A stretch of DNA of 64,000 nt, taken from the NCBI GenBank assembly GCA_963070105.1, contig OY718808.1:2054238-2118237 (forward strand), written 5' to 3'. This document shows, in pieces, positions 35,945-50,555 of this stretch. Position numbers and translations under genes: made by a program. Under the pieces are notes generated by a model. The model was not told where the DNA came from and made no database searches. It saw only the letters and a list, made by a program, of their open reading frames with translations. Each line of letters starts with the position of its first letter. The stretch's first letter is position 1. Source of the DNA: Litomosoides sigmodontis. Its lineage: Eukaryota > Nematoda > Chromadorea > Rhabditida > Onchocercidae.

Positions 35945-38900
35945 TTATTTAAATTCATCAAATAGTCGTCGGCATACACTTCTTCTTGGTGCGTCTCCTG
36001 CTCTGTCCCTCATAGGACGACTTCTAGGAGTGCCTTCATCTGGAAATTGTGACGGAGACTCCGGTGAATCAACAAATAAACGCTGCAAAAAACTAGCAAT
36101 TTATATGAATCTCGTCAAATCCATATTAATGCCACCATCGTTATAAAAAAATTGAAGTGAGCTGAATGACTAACTCTCGGTAGCATACGACGTGGGGGTG
36201 TTGTCATGTTTACATCAATTTCCATAATAGGATTTAACTCTTCTCTGTGTTGCCTGTTATGACGATCTCTTGCCAAAGTATGATAAACTGAAGCAACTGA
36301 ATTAATACGATGGAATTTGTAATTCTTCAGTTCATCTGCATGTGCTGCATCATTCATTTCTACATAACCATTCGGCTCAAGAAGATCCTAAACACGTCCG
36401 CCATGTAGACATAATAATTTCATAAAATTTGCCAAAAAAATTTAATTGTAATTCATAAATTTCCTATTTCAATTATTTGAGCATACATACACTTATATCA
36501 GTCATATCCCAAAAGCGGATTATGATTATTAAAATTCTACGTCTCGAAGGCTTTCATAAAAATCTTACTGGCGTGCCACTAAAACGTAAGTAGAAATCGC
36601 GATAGCCATACTGCAGCAAATACATTTCAGGATAATCCACCACTGGATATCTCACAACATTAAGTTTACGATCAAGTGCACGCAACTCGTACGCTCTGAA
36701 AAAAATATAAAAAGATTTTTCCACTTGTAATTGAATTTAATTAAGTACGTGTTTTGCAAATTAAGCTTGTACTTAGCATGTAGTAATGTATTTAATACAT
36801 AAAGCTCAAACTGCACAATTTTGCTGCTTCCTTACATTAAATATTGCATTTAAAAACATACATCGAAGGTCCTCGTTTTTGAGAGAATTCGCAATAGAAA
36901 ATCGGCTTTTTCTTCATAAGTTGTGCACGTAATTCAATATCATTAGGATAAAAGACATTTTCTACCTTAGCTGGATCGAACAAGTTATAAGCACCCTGTG
37001 AGTTTATAGATAAACTTCGAATATGTTGCAGATTTACACATTTACAAATGTCTAAATCTGCATTTACAGTTATGTATTATTGCAAGTTTTTGTACAGTTG
37101 CTGAGCCACAGAACCAAAAATAAAAGTGGAGATTTCAACTATTACATTTCTGCTCCTCCTCCTCCTCCTCGTACTTCATTTCATGACAATCAACCCTCCG
37201 GTTAATCTCAACACCTCGATTCAAATTATTTATCTAACAATAAAATATGCGAACTGTTATGCAAAGATGAAAGGATTACTCGAATATGTCCACCGTTAAA
37301 TTCGAACGGGTAACGACAATCGATAAGCATAAATCGTTTCGAGAATTGCTCCCTCGTCATAGAAGTGAGTAAATCGGCCAAGGTTCTTGCGGTAATACAT
37401 GCAAAAGCAGTTGAAGGAACAACTGGATTTTTAATTATTTCCAACTCATACTTCTGGAAAAGCATTAGTTTCTGTTTTTGAATACATTGCCAATTAAAGT
37501 TTATGCCTGCAGCGTCGAAGACATGTTCTCAGAACATTTTCACAAAAACTTCGTCAAATTCCCTTTGGATAATTATGTTTTTAAGAGCGACGTACAACAT
37601 CAAGAAGAGGAGGTGGTTCAGGTTCTTTGTTAGCACCAATTTCCAGGTAACTTGCTGAATGAGATCGATTAAGCGTAGTTGGAGAAAATGGAATATTTTT
37701 TTCGCCAGGTTCATTACCCAAATTATCTTCATCCTTAAAATTGTGTGATCAAACTGAGTCTAAAAGAATGCAGCTTTATCCCATGAATAAATTGATAATC
37801 ACATCGAAGCCAATACTTCATTGGCTAAAATCATTTAAAAACCTGAAGAGATCATGCCGTAATGCAAATTTATTAAGAAGCTGCTATCCGTATATGGATG
37901 AGCTACTGATGCAAGACTTTGACTCAAATTTATACCTCTCTAGATATATATGATATAGTTGTACCTAAAAAGCATACTTTCAAAAGTCATATGAATATCA
38001 AAGAAAGTACTTCCATTGCACTGCCCTCATCTTCTGGAGATGGTACAGTCGTGTCAACATCCATTCTATCTTCAAAGCTTTCATTAATCCTGTTATCATC
38101 GCTTTCTTCCATTAACTTCTCTTTCACTTTTTTCGTAATTCCAACAAAACCCGTTTCGTCCCGTATACGACGCTTGTTATAACGAGACTCCAACTTATTT
38201 GGGGTTGATGTTGACGGAAGTGAAGGAGAAATCAAAGTATTGCCACTGGTGCCTTGCAGATGTGCCCGGAAGCTGAATTCATTTTCGAGGTTTTCAATAT
38301 CATCCTCATCATCGCCACGACATTTTTCAATGGCGCTATGTTCACTAAGTGATCTGCTACGTCTAAAGTTCATTAAAAGTCAGATATCTCATTCTACTTA
38401 CTCAAGCTACCAATGTTATGCATTCGTATTTACCGAGAAACTGGAAGTAAGTTGTAAAGTTTGCCAGAACTACTGCTTTTTGAGGTCCTCATCATATTCT
38501 TCAATCGATCAAGTCTTTTGGAAGTTGAACGCCGTTGAGTACATTGCCATTGCAACTGATTTGTCCTGCTACAATTAACGAAAGAATCTGATCCATTTAA
38601 AACACGCGAGCATCGCTTATTCGACATCGTACTCGTAATATGCGAGAGACGTCCTTTGTCTGAATCTTGAAAAAGAAATCATATACTTCGTTACAAATAT
38701 CCGGGAAGTCAAGAGTTAAAAGAAATAAAGAGTACACCTGCTAGATGTAATAAACTGGTGAACTGTAAATGATCCGAGCATTCGGTACTATTTTCTTTTG
38801 AGTAATAATCGAACGAAAAAGAACACAATGCATGTGGACGGGATCGTATCACGGGTACCCTGAAAATAACATCACGATAGTTTTGGTACCTACCGAAATA

Positions 38901-39584
38901 CATCAAAACTTTTGAAGAAGCAAGGAACATTTATGAAAAAAACCTTTTGATTTATGCATTTATTAACAAACTTATTTCTAAAATTCCTTCTGATATGCAC
39001 GGAAGACAGAATTTCGTAATATAAGCCATGAAATACTGAGTACTTATAAAACTCTTCAACTTGTACTTCAAAAATTTGGGAAACCTTTCCTTCAGTACTT
39101 CAGTACTGCTTACCATAAATAAACATTGTGAAGAATTATTGTTTTTTTGATGAGCAATTAATTGAACTAAGTTGAACATTATTTTCAAAAATAAATTTTA
39201 AAACTGGTTAAGTTAGCATACGACATATTTGTAAGATCCAGGAGTGAGCTACGAACAATCTGCCGATTAAATATTTCAGAAGTTTCGTCAGACGAGATTG
39301 ACTTCTGCTGGTTGTCAGTAGATCCATATTCAAATTTCTACAATAAACCTAATATTGAAATTCTTTCGTACTATATTGAAGGATTTCGTTCAATGACTGC
39401 TGTTTTTTAAAACAATTAGGGATACCGCAGTAGGCGATTCTGTCTCAACAAGGTTGTGATTAATATTCAGTTCAGCAGCAGCAACAGCAGCAGAGGTTTT
39501 CGGCAACATGTCGGAAACCACTGCAAGATTTTCATCACCATCGTTTTGAAATATATTTTGGTTATTACAGGAACTTGAAATGTT
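35945..39584 (-). CDS. cdc-25: CDC25-like dual-specificity phosphatase (copy B), 5' end unresolved
   Basis: Exons on the minus strand: 39584-39426, 39337-39222, 38859-38738, 38665-38434, 38362-38011, 37733-37596, 37453-37280, 36995-36862, 36695-36569, 36387-36175, 36082-35945; 635 codons including stop, all phases consistent. The start codon was not found: in-frame Met codons exist inside the first listed exon, or a further 5' exon lies between 39585 and about 40540. The catalytic domain shows LIDCRYPFEFNGGHIR, then GAYNLFDP and IFYCEFSQKRGP, with CX5R intact and again Tyr before the catalytic Cys. Catalytic-domain exons have the same lengths (174, 134 nt) and intron phases as copy A, so the two share an ancestor. 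The N-terminal half is longer than in copy A and contains RRSRSLSEHS and NRSHSASY, candidate basophilic kinase and 14-3-3 sites. The C terminus ends in DEFK. Function as for copy A. Confidence 0.88.
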
Positions 39585-41730
39585 CTGAAAATCAGCGATT
39601 CATCAATAAAACAAAGAAATCCCCCAAAAATCTCAATGACCCATAGATTTCACCATTTACGTATCCTCTAAAAAAAGACTTCATTTTCATGCATAGAAAA
39701 TTCCGTAATCCTACACGAGAAGATATGTTTTTTTTTAATGCTACGACAATTGCGAAATTTTCTATCAACATATTACGAATCACATGTTCGGATTTCTAAA
39801 CAAAGTGAGGAAAACTTTGAACTTAAGTATGTAGCAACTAACAGTACTCATTGTGTTTCACCACTGTATAAAAGAAACCAACAACCAGTTATTCCACACA
39901 TCCAAAACTGAAACAATTAAATCCAGTTAAAATAAAACATCGACACTGAATCATTCCTAGAAATTAATTGGCGGCAACCGTCGACAACAAGCAAGCATTC
40001 GTAGCAATGCAAAGAGAACAATATTGCTAATTTCACTTCATAATTGACGGTAAGTTACTCTAGCAATCTTTAGAGGCACAAGAATTTGCTCACTATGAAA
40101 TGTTAGCAAACTTATTGCGATTAAAAAAAAACTCCATTATAGAGGATAACGTGATTACGTGACCTCTTCAGGATGTCCATTGACGATAAACAACAACTCT
40201 CACCAATTCCAATAAATTTGATTAATTAAATTATGGATGCAATATGTCCTTCATAAATATCCGAATGCGAAATGCCATGGACAGTGTTCAATTCAGTAAC
40301 TGACTTTATTTTTCACTCAAAACGCTGAATAACTTTCGTCAATTGATCAACATTTTGCACACAAGTGAAAGACCGACCACAGCGTCTAAAATTTCAGTTG
40401 ATTGCCCGAAAGAGCTAAAATGAGACGAACGCGCAAGCCAACTACATCACCAAAAATACCGCCATCCTAAATGTTGTTGCACTTTCGCGGCTCCCACAAC
40501 CTGGTCAAATTTTTGAACTTTCCGCAATGTTCTCAAACAAGCTCACCTGTTGTAGCACAATATCATCCATTGTCCATGATAGATGATGAACTGGGGCTGA
40601 ATGAACGAATAGCTCAGTATTCACACGGTGTGGATTTCAGAAGAAATCATATCGATCCGGTATGATGAGTGCTTCACACTATGTTATATGAAGTAGTCTT
40701 AAACATCTATTATCATCGATATTTCAATTAATCATGGAAATGATAATAAGCTACTGCACTTATCCTTTCAGCAATTCGCGTAGAAGCATCTCGCCGTTAT
40801 CATTTTATCTCACTTCAGTTATGTTTTCGCATTCGCATATGTGGGATTTATCTACCGGTAAACTGTTTACCAGCAACTAATTCATATTTGCTTAGCAAAT
40901 AAAGCCAAGATTTCACTTCACTTAAATGCTCTACAGCAGGCTAAAAACGTACTCCTACTCAGGATTGACTATGTGTGTGACAATGTGCCTTCTCCAGAAG
41001 GAACGGTATACGGTTAAAAATTCAATTCATGAGGATATCTGTGAAGTATTTTGTCATTCTCTTCTTCCATTTAAAATATATTTCTTGCATGCAATATTTC
41101 CCTTCACAGAATTGAACAAGTACGAAGCAAAATATAAGTGAAAGATAAAACGAATAAAAATAGAAGAAAAAATGAAAGACTTTGTTGAAAGCAAATCTTC
41201 ACAGATAAACCAGAAATAAATTAAACCGCTGGTTTTTAAATAGTGCCTCATGAAGAAGGCTTAAGCTTTCTACTGCTAATTTGTTCACTGAAAAATATGC
41301 AAAAATGAAAGCCGTCAGAGGAAACTGGGTTCATGCGGAAATACACAGACGGAGGAAATGAGAAATACAAATGCGAATAAGTAAAGGAAGATGCATCAAT
41401 GTCTTACAATTCCACCGCAAAATTAAACAATACAGTTAGAAATTACATAGATTATTACAGTCTCTTTCACTAATGTCACTTTGTTAGTTACACAATGATA
41501 TTCTACACAGAAAATATTTGAATACTTATGCTTACACATTTGAAAAACAACTGAAAATGATTTTTGAAAAAGATACATAGGAAAACTCAAAGCAGCGCTC
41601 GAGTTAAATTGGCAAACATTTGGATGCAAGATATCTATAAAATTTAGAAGAAGGAGGAATGTCTATCCAAAACATTAAAAATACGCCTACAAGAACTTTG
41701 CACTACTTGGATAAAATTAGAAGCCCATAT
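39585..41730. other. region between CDC25 copy B and FBXW7, possibly holding a copy B 5' exon
   Basis: No exon convincingly supported. An acceptor followed by a short open stretch (KSEHVIRNML, from about 39798) on the minus strand could be part of copy B, but no matching donor was found. Confidence 0.4.
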
Positions 41731-44700
41731 TTATGGATAATCGGCATCAAAATCAAGCAGTATAAGTTTTGTATCCTCCGTACCATTACGTGAACCAACT
41801 GCACAGACTAGCATTGTTGGCGTTGATTTCAAACGCCAGATACATCCACCAGAACCACCAGAACGAAGCCTAACTAAATCACGCACGAACACTCCTGAAT
41901 CACCGCTGTTAATTACTTACTGCATTGCAACCAATACATAAAATTGAGAGGATGTTTAAATGAAACAAGGAAGTAGTTAATGATTTCAACAATGGAAAAT
42001 ATATTATAGGTATTGACCAGTTGACATTTAACACTGACTGATAGACCAATATCTCTCTTCCATAGCTGAACTACAGTAGTCCTATATTCTGATAGCCAAA
42101 GAAACTGATATACCTTGCTTGACATCCCACAATTTAACGGAACCATCATCACTACTCGTTGCAACCAGGCCATTTTCGAGAAACTGCAAACTAGTAACGG
42201 CAGAAGCATGTCGATTTGGACCAGACAACGTGTACTTGCATTGCCCATCCATAATATCCCAAATCTTAATGTTTGCATAAGAACATTCCATAATTTTAAT
42301 GTTTTTATGGTTTCAGCAACATACCAAAAAAGTAGTACAGAAAAAATGATAAAAAATACTTCAATAAAATAAGAATTGAAAGGTTAATTCACGAAATGAG
42401 TTATATAAATTAGTAGAATAATCACTTCAGATATAAATTCATAATTATGTCAAAATTTGCTTAAAAAACATGAACTGCATCCGTCAAGTTACTTTTCCTA
42501 TAACCATGTACATGAAAAGCAATACCTTAATCGTACTATCGGCATTTCCAGAAACAAGAATATTGCCTCTTAACTGCATGCCCGATGTTAAAGATTGATG
42601 GCCAGTCAACGTCTGCGTACACACCCCATCACGAATATTCCATACTTTGATCGTAGTATCCAAACTACCACTAACAACTATATCTCTTTCACTATCAAAC
42701 TGCAAAAGCACACTAATTTTTTCTAATTAATCCAAAAATAAAATGCTGAGAGCACTTTTCATAAACTTTGCGAAATTTGCAACAAACATTACTTTATTAA
42801 ATAGTGACTATTATTCTCATGTCTGCAACACCGACTGCAAGAAAAAATTTTCCACTATGCAGTATAATGGAGTGTAAATAACAAAAGGAATTAGACTTAA
42901 CACTATGGAAGCAAATAATCTTACAATTATAAGTGCTTTAGAAAGCCGAGTTTCACTTACCAGCAAGGAATAAACTCGGTTACTATGGCCAGTTAGAGTG
43001 TGCAAGCATTTACCTGATTCTGCTTCCCAAACCTGAAATAATATTAAGATTTTGTGTGACTATATTTAGTTATCCAGTGTGTCCGTTCAGTTTCACTTCA
43101 TGACAATCTAAACTCCGTAAACTGGTAGCAATCTATTACATTTTTAAATAATTATAAAATCGAATTTATAAAATCTACTGAAACTTTCAAAATAAGTTTC
43201 ATTGTCAAGAATTAAAAACAATTTCCACACTAAATACGAAAGACTAAACAGTACGTATTACTTTAAGACATCATCAACAACCACACTGTAAATGAAAAAT
43301 TGAAAATGACAAATAAATAAATGTTCATTGAAAATTTGAAATGCAAACCTTTACAGAAAAGTCATATGCACCAGAAACAATGCGCAAACCATCAAACTGA
43401 ACACAACGTACCGCTGCTACATGACCTTGCAAAGTACGTATGCAAGTGCCATCCTTGATACTCCACAAACGTATTGAGGTATCTCGAGATCCAGTTACAA
43501 GCCTTCAAAATGACAACACTTCTGATTTGAATTTTTGGGAAGTACTCCGAGAAATATTGAATGTTGATCTTAAAAAACTTTTAAAAATGCTACACTGACA
43601 TGTAATACAACGAAGACTTACATATCCTGTCTAAGTGTCATACAGCGAACTGTACTTGTATGACCTTGCAAGCAATGCAAGCATCGACCCGTCTCAACGC
43701 ACCATACGCGCACTGTCCTATCAGTGGAACCACTTGTTACCGTTTTACCATCTTCTGACATCTGCGATGACCAAACACCACCAGTATGACCAGTCAGTGT
43801 TTGCAAACACTGAAATCAGTAAACTTGACACTGATAAAAATGTAAGCACTGCTGTACCTAACGTGCTCGAAAATTTTCATGTACTAAAAGATCATTTACA
43901 GAAATTTTTTTAGTAATATAACTTACTATTGCTTTGCTCGCCGACCATATTTTCAGTGTGTTATCATCTGAACCAGTTACAATTAAATCACCATGAATTT
44001 GCAAACATGTAATCACATGTTCATCGTGCCCCTTTAAAATACACGATCCACGAAGTGGACGGTAACGCCAGTTAGCCAAGATACGTTGATGTCGCAAGTA
44101 AAGTGCTTTCCATTTTGATCTATTTTAAAATTGTTATATTATTATTCTAGAAGTATTAAAGAGAAATAAACAGGAAATGGAACTTTTCCTTCAATCCACG
44201 ACCCACGTCCTGCTAACATCTTCAATTCATAATCATTTAAGAAATGTGGCAAAGAATTACCTTGCTAAACAAACGTTTTTCGGCGAATCATCTGTATCGG
44301 AATAATATCTAAAAATTTTTTGTTTTTCAAATCATACGCACATTAAGATAAAAGACTGGCATTAAAAGAAGGATATTAGGTCCAGTAGCTGGTTTTATAC
44401 AAATTATTTATTTTCTCACATCTTTGTTTATGGAATACAATACTCATTACTGCTATCAACAGCAGATCCACAATTATCACGAAATACATAAGTTTACCGA
44501 AGCCAGTGAGGATGATAACCAGAAAACAACGCAAGACGATAACTGGGAACAGGACGATATCCAACAATTTCAATACCACTTGTTGATGCCGTTTCTGCCC
44601 ACGCACCGCTTTTTCGATCACTGATAAATATTTTCGTTTTACTTAAACAGCTTTTTCCATGCGATTTATTTCTATAGCACCCATGAGCTAATAGCAGCTG

Positions 44701-47700
44701 TTTACCTTGGTTCGTCCATGGTTGTAACATTTACTTCTTCACATTTCTTCTTCCATAAACGATTATCTTCAGCTAAATTACGCCAGTAACGACAAGTTAA
44801 TGATATTCGAGCAATATCAGCAGGCGATAAGAAACACATAACATGTAACGCAATCTGAAATAATTTTTCAGATGAAGATGCGTGGGAGTTCGACAACATT
44901 ATTTTTGACGTGAAGAAATCTATGAAAAATCAATTAATACAGTCATCAGAATGATTAGACTATAATTTATCATATTGTACTAAATAACAATAAATTTCTG
45001 TCTCCACCGTGAAATCGCTTATTATTTAAGAATAAGACATTCGGCTCTAATTTTTTAAACTTAAATAATTGCCTCTAGCTTAATCCAATTTATTCCACTT
45101 ACTTCTTTCGGTAACTCCTTAATGAAATCTTTTTGAAAGAATGGTTCAATCACAGAACGTAAATGTCGAATGTGATTCAATGAACATTCCCCAACTAAAT
45201 CGGTGAGAGCATCTATTTGATCGCGTGAGGAAAATATCTGCAGTTATCACAATCAAAATTTGAAAAGTAGAAAACTAGAAAATAACTCATGCCGTCAATG
45301 AAACTTAAACAAGTCACTCATGTATTTGTCATTTCGTCCTAAATCACGATTGTATCTTTATTTTCTACGGATATGTATTGTTACAACTAATAATAAAAAA
45401 TAAGAATATCAGTAAAATCATAAAAATTTACCTTGAACTGCTTGATCCAGGCAGACACATTTTCATTAATTTGATGTTCTGATTTTACAGATTTGTCGGA
45501 GTCTTCCTCTTCCTCGTCGTCTTGTTTTTCCTGATTTTCTGTTTCTTCTTCCTCATCGTTATCCCCAATTTGTGGCGATTCTGGTGAGTCCAAATGATAA
45601 CCAGTTAAATTCGGATTATCATCGTAATCATTATATGTCCCTTCAACAATATAGCTCTTATACTGTTTCTAGATGCCTCAATAAAAAAAAAGAACAATAC
45701 TTTTGACATAGAAATATAGGAGTAATCGCTTACCTATCTGCATACATACATCATATTTTCGTAGTAAACTTTCACACTGAGCTAATTTCGTGACTCGAAT
45801 AGGTGTAATACATGAACGTGACGGTTGGCAATCATTACTATGCAAGTATTCACATTCATCCATCTGCATCGTTCTGCTGAAATAAAAATGTTGTACTTTA
45901 CTAAATCATGATTACAAAGACAGCAAATTATCCCTTATGACGTCGGAAAGCTGCAAGAGAACATCTTAAAAGGTCCGTCTTTTTCGAACTCTCTCTCTTT
46001 CATGCTTACGTCGCGAATGTAAATTCAGCTATAGATGTAACTGCTAAAAAAATTTCGAATTGTTACCAACTAAAACTTCTCTAGACTCAAAAAGTTTTCA
46101 GTTATATCACTGTGCTGCGTCACTGGCAATATTGTAATTGTAGTCTACAAGACACAAGTGGGGTAAGTACACACACAAGTTCAGTAAAGTTTTACAACCT
46201 ATTTACCGATATTACCCTAATAAAAACCAAGGCTTTCATAATATTTGTTATGAATCAAAGGTTTCTTAACATTTAGTAGTACAGAGAAAAAATATCCTTA
46301 TGTATTGGTCATTATAAATGATTGTAATGAAACAAAGATGTCAAGAAGAGTCATGTTTTCTCATAAGTACCAGAACGAATTACAGACCTACACAATTAAT
46401 GTCCGACATAAAATGCTATAGCAAATTCCAATTTATAATTTTTTTCTTCCTCCAAACAGATGGAAGAAAATCTATCATTCCTACGCCATTAAAATGATAT
46501 TAAAATCAATACTAAAATTTCGATTTTTTTGCGCGAGCATAATCGTGAAATTCACATCTCCTAACTTAAATTTTTGTGCAAGAAACATCGTTTCAATACA
46601 ACAAAAGTGTGTATCTGTAAGTACAAAAAAAAATAAAAATCCGTTAAGAAATCTTTTAAAAGATTACAAAGTCTTTAGAACGAATAAAGGACTACAACTA
46701 CATTTCCCAGTTTGTACATTAAAGTGTGTAATTCTTACAACAAATATAAAAAATCCTGTGAAATTTTCGATAGAAAAACCTCTGCTTTATTACCGCAAAG
46801 CAATCAAGGAAGTGGCAAAAAAATGACTATTCGCTCAAAAAAATTAGTACGGTTTAGTGAGAATGACCACTCCATACTTCCTTTAACTTTACCTTTATAA
46901 GGATAAATTTTTCTAACAGAAATCAAAAAGACGATAGACATTAAGATCAAAAATATTTTATAAAAAGTTTTGATGGAGAGAAAAATTTCTTTGCTCACCT
47001 CAACGCTGGCTTCTTCTCCTTGAATGAATCATCGAACAGCGAAGATTTACGCTTTTGATAATGGTGACACCTAGGACTTTTCATCAGGCTCTGCAAATCA
47101 CCATTGGAGCTGAGACAATCTTTATGAATAAATCAAAGTTTATATCTGTCTATGAAAGCAGGATGTAAGCTTCAAACCTTCAGAAATATACGAATTATGA
47201 ATTTTCGCTTCTCTATTAAACTGTTCCAGTTTCATAGGTAAAGAATCATTTTATAGCTGCTTTACTGAATATCTCATTATATAATCCCTTTAACTGGAAA
47301 GCAAAACATGTGAAAGTTTGCAAAATTATCATAAAATTCAAGCGAGAGGTAGTAAATGTTAATGCATTTTTTTAGTGCAATAAATAAGGACAACAAACAT
47401 CACGTGCTTTCCAATCGCTGTAATGGCTCCATGCAACAGAGGCTGATCGCTGCCTATTACCATAGTCATGCTTAAATGTCTACTTGCATATACATACAAC
47501 ATTTTAGTCATTGCGTGAAAGAAATTATGTAGGAAAAATCAGCTGATCTAAATGATAAATTAGCACATAACAGACCACAAATATAATTTGAATCATTTTT
47601 TTCTAAGCTCACATTGCCAATCGAAAAGATTTTACATATTCACAAACCAAAACAGTCCAGCTCTTTGAATTTATGGAAAGTCAAAATCTTTATTAAAGAT

Positions 47701-48336
47701 AGATACGACATTGAAAGTATTATATGCTAGAATTTTCTCAACTTCCCATGACCTTTAAAGCAAATGAACAAAACATCTCAATTAATTTATCAGTACAATT
47801 TCATTTTATTCTTTCTTAACAAAAAAATCATTTTACAGAAAAACTTGCTGTTAATTAAATAATCAACCAAATCTACAATATTTCACACAACTTCTCACAG
47901 TTCTATAAAGAAAACACAATCCACTGTTGCCTCCACCTAATCATGTCTAAATTAGCAACAAAGGTATTCGGCAGTCGCAATGACTAAAATCCATTTAGAA
48001 ATGCTCGCTAAATCATATAATTATTTCAGTTCAAGTCTATATTCTCCCACTTTAAACATTTTAGTAGCTTCCGACCTTTTTCAATGAACATGGAATAAAT
48101 TACAAATACAATCTCCTTTTCAAAACTTCCTCTCGTCAACAGACAAGTGCTCAGGTAATTGTTAGTAGCTTCATCTATAGAAAATTTTCAGGAAGACCTA
48201 CCTTGGATGAGGTGATTTTAAATGGCACGTCTTGAGCAGAAACTCTGTTACGATCACTACTACTACTGTTACTGCTGCTGCCACTGTGGAGTGTAACGCC
48301 ATCACGAAACGATTCGCAGTGTACAGGATTAGACAT
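41731..48336 (-). CDS. sel-10: FBXW7/SEL-10 (Cdc4-type) F-box/WD40 ubiquitin-ligase receptor
   Basis: Exons on the minus strand: 48336-48202, 47090-46999, 45876-45750, 45668-45432, 45237-45103, 44854-44706, 44620-44498, 44308-44261, 44119-43927, 43809-43622, 43502-43349, 43032-42961, 42699-42526, 42264-42114, 41894-41731; 2142 nt, 713 residues, complete and in frame, close to the length of human FBXW7. It is the substrate receptor of an SCF E3 ligase that targets phosphorylated cyclin E, Notch/LIN-12 and similar proteins. Order: acidic Ser-rich N terminus (EEEEDSDKS), dimerisation segment (about 198-240, with [13 protein letters not shown]), F-box (about 240-285, with [16 protein letters not shown]), linker, then eight WD40 blades (about 370-713). 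The three phosphodegron-binding arginines are present in STDRT, TVRCM and GSRDT. The C terminus has the family signature [15 protein letters not shown]. Introns 1 and 2 are the longest (about 1.1 kb each). The exon 4 acceptor could shift by six bases. Confidence 0.95.
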
Positions 48337-50555
48337 CGACGTGCATTTTTTTAAACTTCAAAAGAAAGTGAATATATCAGCATATGATCTGAAATATGGT
48401 GCTTCGGAAAGTATTTCAATTTATTTGTCGAAAAAAGAACTTTCGCAAAAAACCAGAAATAATGATGTATGATTAACAATCATTAATTGAATGGCACGGC
48501 TCTCAACAATTAATTACTTTTTTAATTTCGTTTGATTAAAAACAGCATCATTAATACATTAGAGAGTCAAGCAGCACAACTTTGAGAACATTTCCAATCA
48601 TCAGTCACTCTAAACCATGTTAACTTTGAAAATTTATCCAAGAATTACCACTCTTCTTCACCAATATCCGTTCGATTTCAAAATTCAACAATGCATAAAA
48701 TTTGAAAAATCCAAAAATTTTATCCTAATAATAAACAACATAGGCATATTTTACACAATATGCATAAAATAGTACGCCCATACTTAGTAGAAACACGATC
48801 TGGGCTTGAATTTTATATCTTAATAGTAATTTCAAACATGAAATAGTTCGCAGATAATAACAAAAAATACTTCATCTTCCATATACAATATCACTACTCA
48901 AACGCTACCTCATTTGGTCATTTCAACTCATTAAATCTTAAATATGACAGAAGTAATAACTGTAAGAGTTGTTTCTAATTTCAGACAAACCTATAAAAAC
49001 CACTTTTTCCTTCCCTTTCCAAATTCCCTAGCAATTCACTCATCCAACCCAACAAGCTACATCAACAAAATGGAAATTCCAAAATTCTGGGGGCCAATTG
49101 CATTGGTACAGAGCTCGCTGTGCAAACTGCTAATCCTACACTTTCAACTTTTCATAATTAATATTTTCGAAATGATAAAGCGTGATTAGGATAAGTTCGA
49201 GTGAGTTCGAGAGCGATCAAAGGTCATCCAATGTGGACTCTCCTCTGCTTTGCACTCCTTTTTTTCCTGTCAGCCTTTTCCCACTATTCCAAAAATTTTG
49301 CTCTACTTACTACAACAGTTTTATTTTGATTTGAAAATTTTTTTCACTAATATTATGCATTACGCATTTCTTATGCATTTCACTAATATTATGCATAATT
49401 TTTGAAAATCTATGAGAATTTTAACATCCAAAAAAGAAAACGCAACTCACTCACACATTCTTTTCCTCTCTTCTTTTTTAAAACTTTCTATTAGCTGTAT
49501 TATTTATTACAAATGCATCTTCCAACTTATTTTCCAACTTCATTAAATTCATTAACTCTCATCTTTCATGAAATATTCCAAATCAAAACAAAAAAAAAAG
49601 AGCACACACACTCAGTTACGTCTCACTATGAATAGTAACAATTTATGCAACAATTTATGCATTCATTTTCCAATTCCTTTTTTTTTTGAAATTCATAAAA
49701 ATGATGGATTATTTGAAATGCATATGCTTTGGATCCATTGGGAATTTTCGATTTCAAATTCTCTCCATCAACGGACCATTTCAGAGTGTCGTTCAAACGA
49801 AATGAGTGAGTGGACAGCAGCTGGCAGTTTCACTAATCGACTTCACTAACTCGCTTGTTTTCCGATCGTTTAACTGCAATTTCTTTTTTTTTTTTTTTGT
49901 TTTTTACGCTAAAGTTTTTTACGTCTTTTTTTTAAATAACAGCGATAATTCATTGCTTAATTTATGAGCCATGATTGTTGTGCTTTTTTAAATTAGCAAA
50001 ATTTTGAAATCAAATTTAACTTAAATATACTATAGTAAAAAAAATTCCGTTAATACTTCTTTTTAACAAATTGCTACCATCAAAATGTGTAGAAAGAGTA
50101 ATTTATTCATATTAATTAGTTAATTTGTTCATAAACAAAAAGATTGTCAAAAGAGAGTTACTTGACGTTGCGGCCTTTAGCATCAAGAAGATATTAAACG
50201 GAAAATGCGTTCGATGAGCAACGTGCTTAGCAACACAACGAATCATTTATGTTTCAGCTCTGTCGCAGGTATGATAAGCTAAATATGCAAATGCCTTCAT
50301 CGGTTAAACTATCGAACTGCTGAAATGAATAATTTCCATCGTCATAAGCTATATTTGCATGAAACTCATTGAATAGCTTCCTATCATACCGTAGGATACC
50401 ATAGGAAAATACCAAAACCTTATATTTTACTACAATTTCAAAATTTTCTGCTATATTTTCTTGCAATTTCAAGTGTCTTTCCTACATCGTCGCTATTTCA
50501 TGCTTAATTAAAATTAATAAATTATTATTTAATTGGTTATTTGTCTTTTTAACAC
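48337..50555. other. divergent intergenic region between FBXW7 and the globin-like gene
   Basis: About 2.2 kb separating two divergently transcribed genes, so it should contain both promoters. I see no clear TATA box or coding exon. A short duplication of a motif around ACTAATATTATGCAT occurs near 49347-49399. Confidence 0.5.

Noticed and set aside
41895..42113. Possible 19-base micro-exon (from CTATGGAAG) between the last two FBXW7 exons
   Set aside because: Not needed: choosing the acceptor ATTCAG before GAGTGTTC restores frame and gives the expected family sequence.
46494..46826. 110-codon plus-strand open frame inside FBXW7 intron 2, with a basic N terminus resembling a mitochondrial presequence
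   Set aside because: An open frame of this length is expected about once by chance in a window this AT-rich. There is no family motif or flanking gene signal. A nested gene cannot be excluded without transcripts.
50254..50472. Minus-strand frame of 72 codons with a mixed, protein-like composition
   Set aside because: No acceptor/donor pair extends it and no family was recognised; it lies in the presumed globin promoter region.
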